DNA of 7,412 bases from CAYNYI01 sp964401455. Lineage in GTDB: Bacteria; Fibrobacterota; OXYB2-FULL-49-7; CAYNYI01. The stretch lies in contig CAYNYI010000123.1 in the NCBI GenBank assembly GCA_964401455.1, forward strand, positions 1 through 7,412, written 5' to 3'. The position numbers and the translations under genes were made by a program. Of the stretch, positions 7,027 through 7,412 are shown one piece after another; position 1 is the first letter of the stretch; each line of letters opens with the position of its first letter. The notes under the pieces are model-generated. The model worked only from the letters and a program-made list of their open reading frames with translations, made no database searches and was not told where the DNA came from.

Positions 7027-7412
7027 ATGTCGCCGTCTTCAGTGTTTACTAAAATCCGGGCTAAAAAAGAAAAAATTGTCGTTGTTGGTCTCGGCTATGT
7101 AGGCCTTCCCCTCGCTCTTGAGCTCAGTACCAAATTTGATGTAACAGGTTTTGATATAAGCGAGTCAAAAATTAAAATGTTGAAAAAAGGCAAGGACCCT
7201 TCTTTCGAATTGTCCGACAAAGAAATGAAACGGTCAAAGATCGCTTATACTTCAGATCCTTCTGCGCTTTCGGAGGCCGTTTTTATAATAGTAACTGTTC
7301 CAACCCCGATTTCCGAGAACAAACAGCCGGACCTTTTCCCGGTTGTCAGTGCCTGTGAGACGGTCGGGCTTAACCTCAAAAAGGGTGCTACGGTGGTATT
7401 TGAATCTACCGT
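7027..7412 (+). CDS. tviB: UDP-N-acetylhexosamine 6-dehydrogenase, TviB/WbpO/CapL type (N-terminal part)
   Basis: This cytoplasmic enzyme family oxidises C6 of a UDP-N-acetylhexosamine to a uronic acid in two NAD+-dependent steps, making a precursor for capsule, Vi-like or O-antigen polysaccharide. The window holds 128 complete codons of a protein that is usually about 420-430 residues, so it is cut by the window edge and not broken. An N-terminal extension of about 15 residues precedes the Rossmann fold. IVVVGLGYVGLPLALEL (17-33) carries GxGxxG at Gly21, Gly23 and Gly26, and Asp43 in TGFDIS is the likely NAD ribose-binding acid. ITVPTPI-type residues appear at 89-95, then QPDL (100-103), SACETVG (108-114) and VVFEST (123-128), where the family continues into a conserved TVYPG segment. 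The QPDL and ETVG pattern favours the UDP-HexNAc (TviB/WbpO) branch over UDP-glucose dehydrogenase (Ugd) or GDP-mannose dehydrogenase (AlgD). The substrate epimer (GlcNAc or GalNAc) cannot be told. The catalytic Cys and C-terminal domain lie outside the window. The AT-rich gap before it suggests that it opens a separate polysaccharide gene set. Confidence 0.93.
   Translation, partial: MSPSSVFTKIRAKKEKIVVVGLGYVGLPLALELSTKFDVTGFDISESKIKMLKKGKDPSFELSDKEMKRSKIAYTSDPSALSEAVFIIVTVPTPISENKQPDLFPVVSACETVGLNLKKGATVVFEST

Overview
The window holds a co-directional (+ strand) stretch of a Gram-negative (diderm) bacterial chromosome. Two large exported proteins carry lipoprotein-type signal sequences, a third protein has a type I signal peptide, and the last gene makes a nucleotide-sugar precursor for surface polysaccharide. 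Coding is dense, GC is moderate by eye, and there are no RNA genes, mobile elements or CRISPR arrays. The taxon cannot be fixed from this sequence. The architecture (large TPR lipoproteins encoded back to back) recalls envelope-machinery loci of Myxococcota, Bdellovibrionota and Fibrobacterota, but that is an impression from memory and not a search result.

Layout: (1) 1-82 is the charged C-terminal tail of an upstream gene. (2) 86-3619 encodes a 1177-aa TPR lipoprotein with two TPR arrays separated by a long charged helical region. (3) 3616-6600 encodes a 994-aa protein that overlaps gene 2 by ATGA. It has a probable lipoprotein signal, about eight TPR-like repeats, a helical middle and a C-terminal beta-sandwich resembling the sugar-binding domain of glycoside hydrolase family 2. 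(4) 6609-6965 encodes a 118-aa exported protein of unknown function. (5) 6966-7026 is an AT-rich spacer (11 G/C of 61) holding a strong Shine-Dalgarno, a possible 13-codon micro-ORF and a weak promoter candidate. (6) 7027 to the window end is the N-terminal 128 residues of a TviB/WbpO/CapL-type UDP-HexNAc 6-dehydrogenase.

How they may work together: genes 1-4 are spaced by 3, -4 and 8 nt, so they are almost certainly one translationally coupled operon. The products look like an envelope assembly in which TPR scaffolds are tethered to a membrane, a sugar-binding-like module points into the periplasm or cell surface, and a small periplasmic partner joins them. The best working comparison is with the GltD(AgmU)/GltE(AglT) TPR proteins of the Myxococcus gliding/envelope-trafficking machinery and its relatives in non-gliding bacteria. 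This is inference. The dehydrogenase after the AT-rich gap probably starts a separate polysaccharide gene set, although its position next to a carbohydrate-binding-like lipoprotein may be meaningful.
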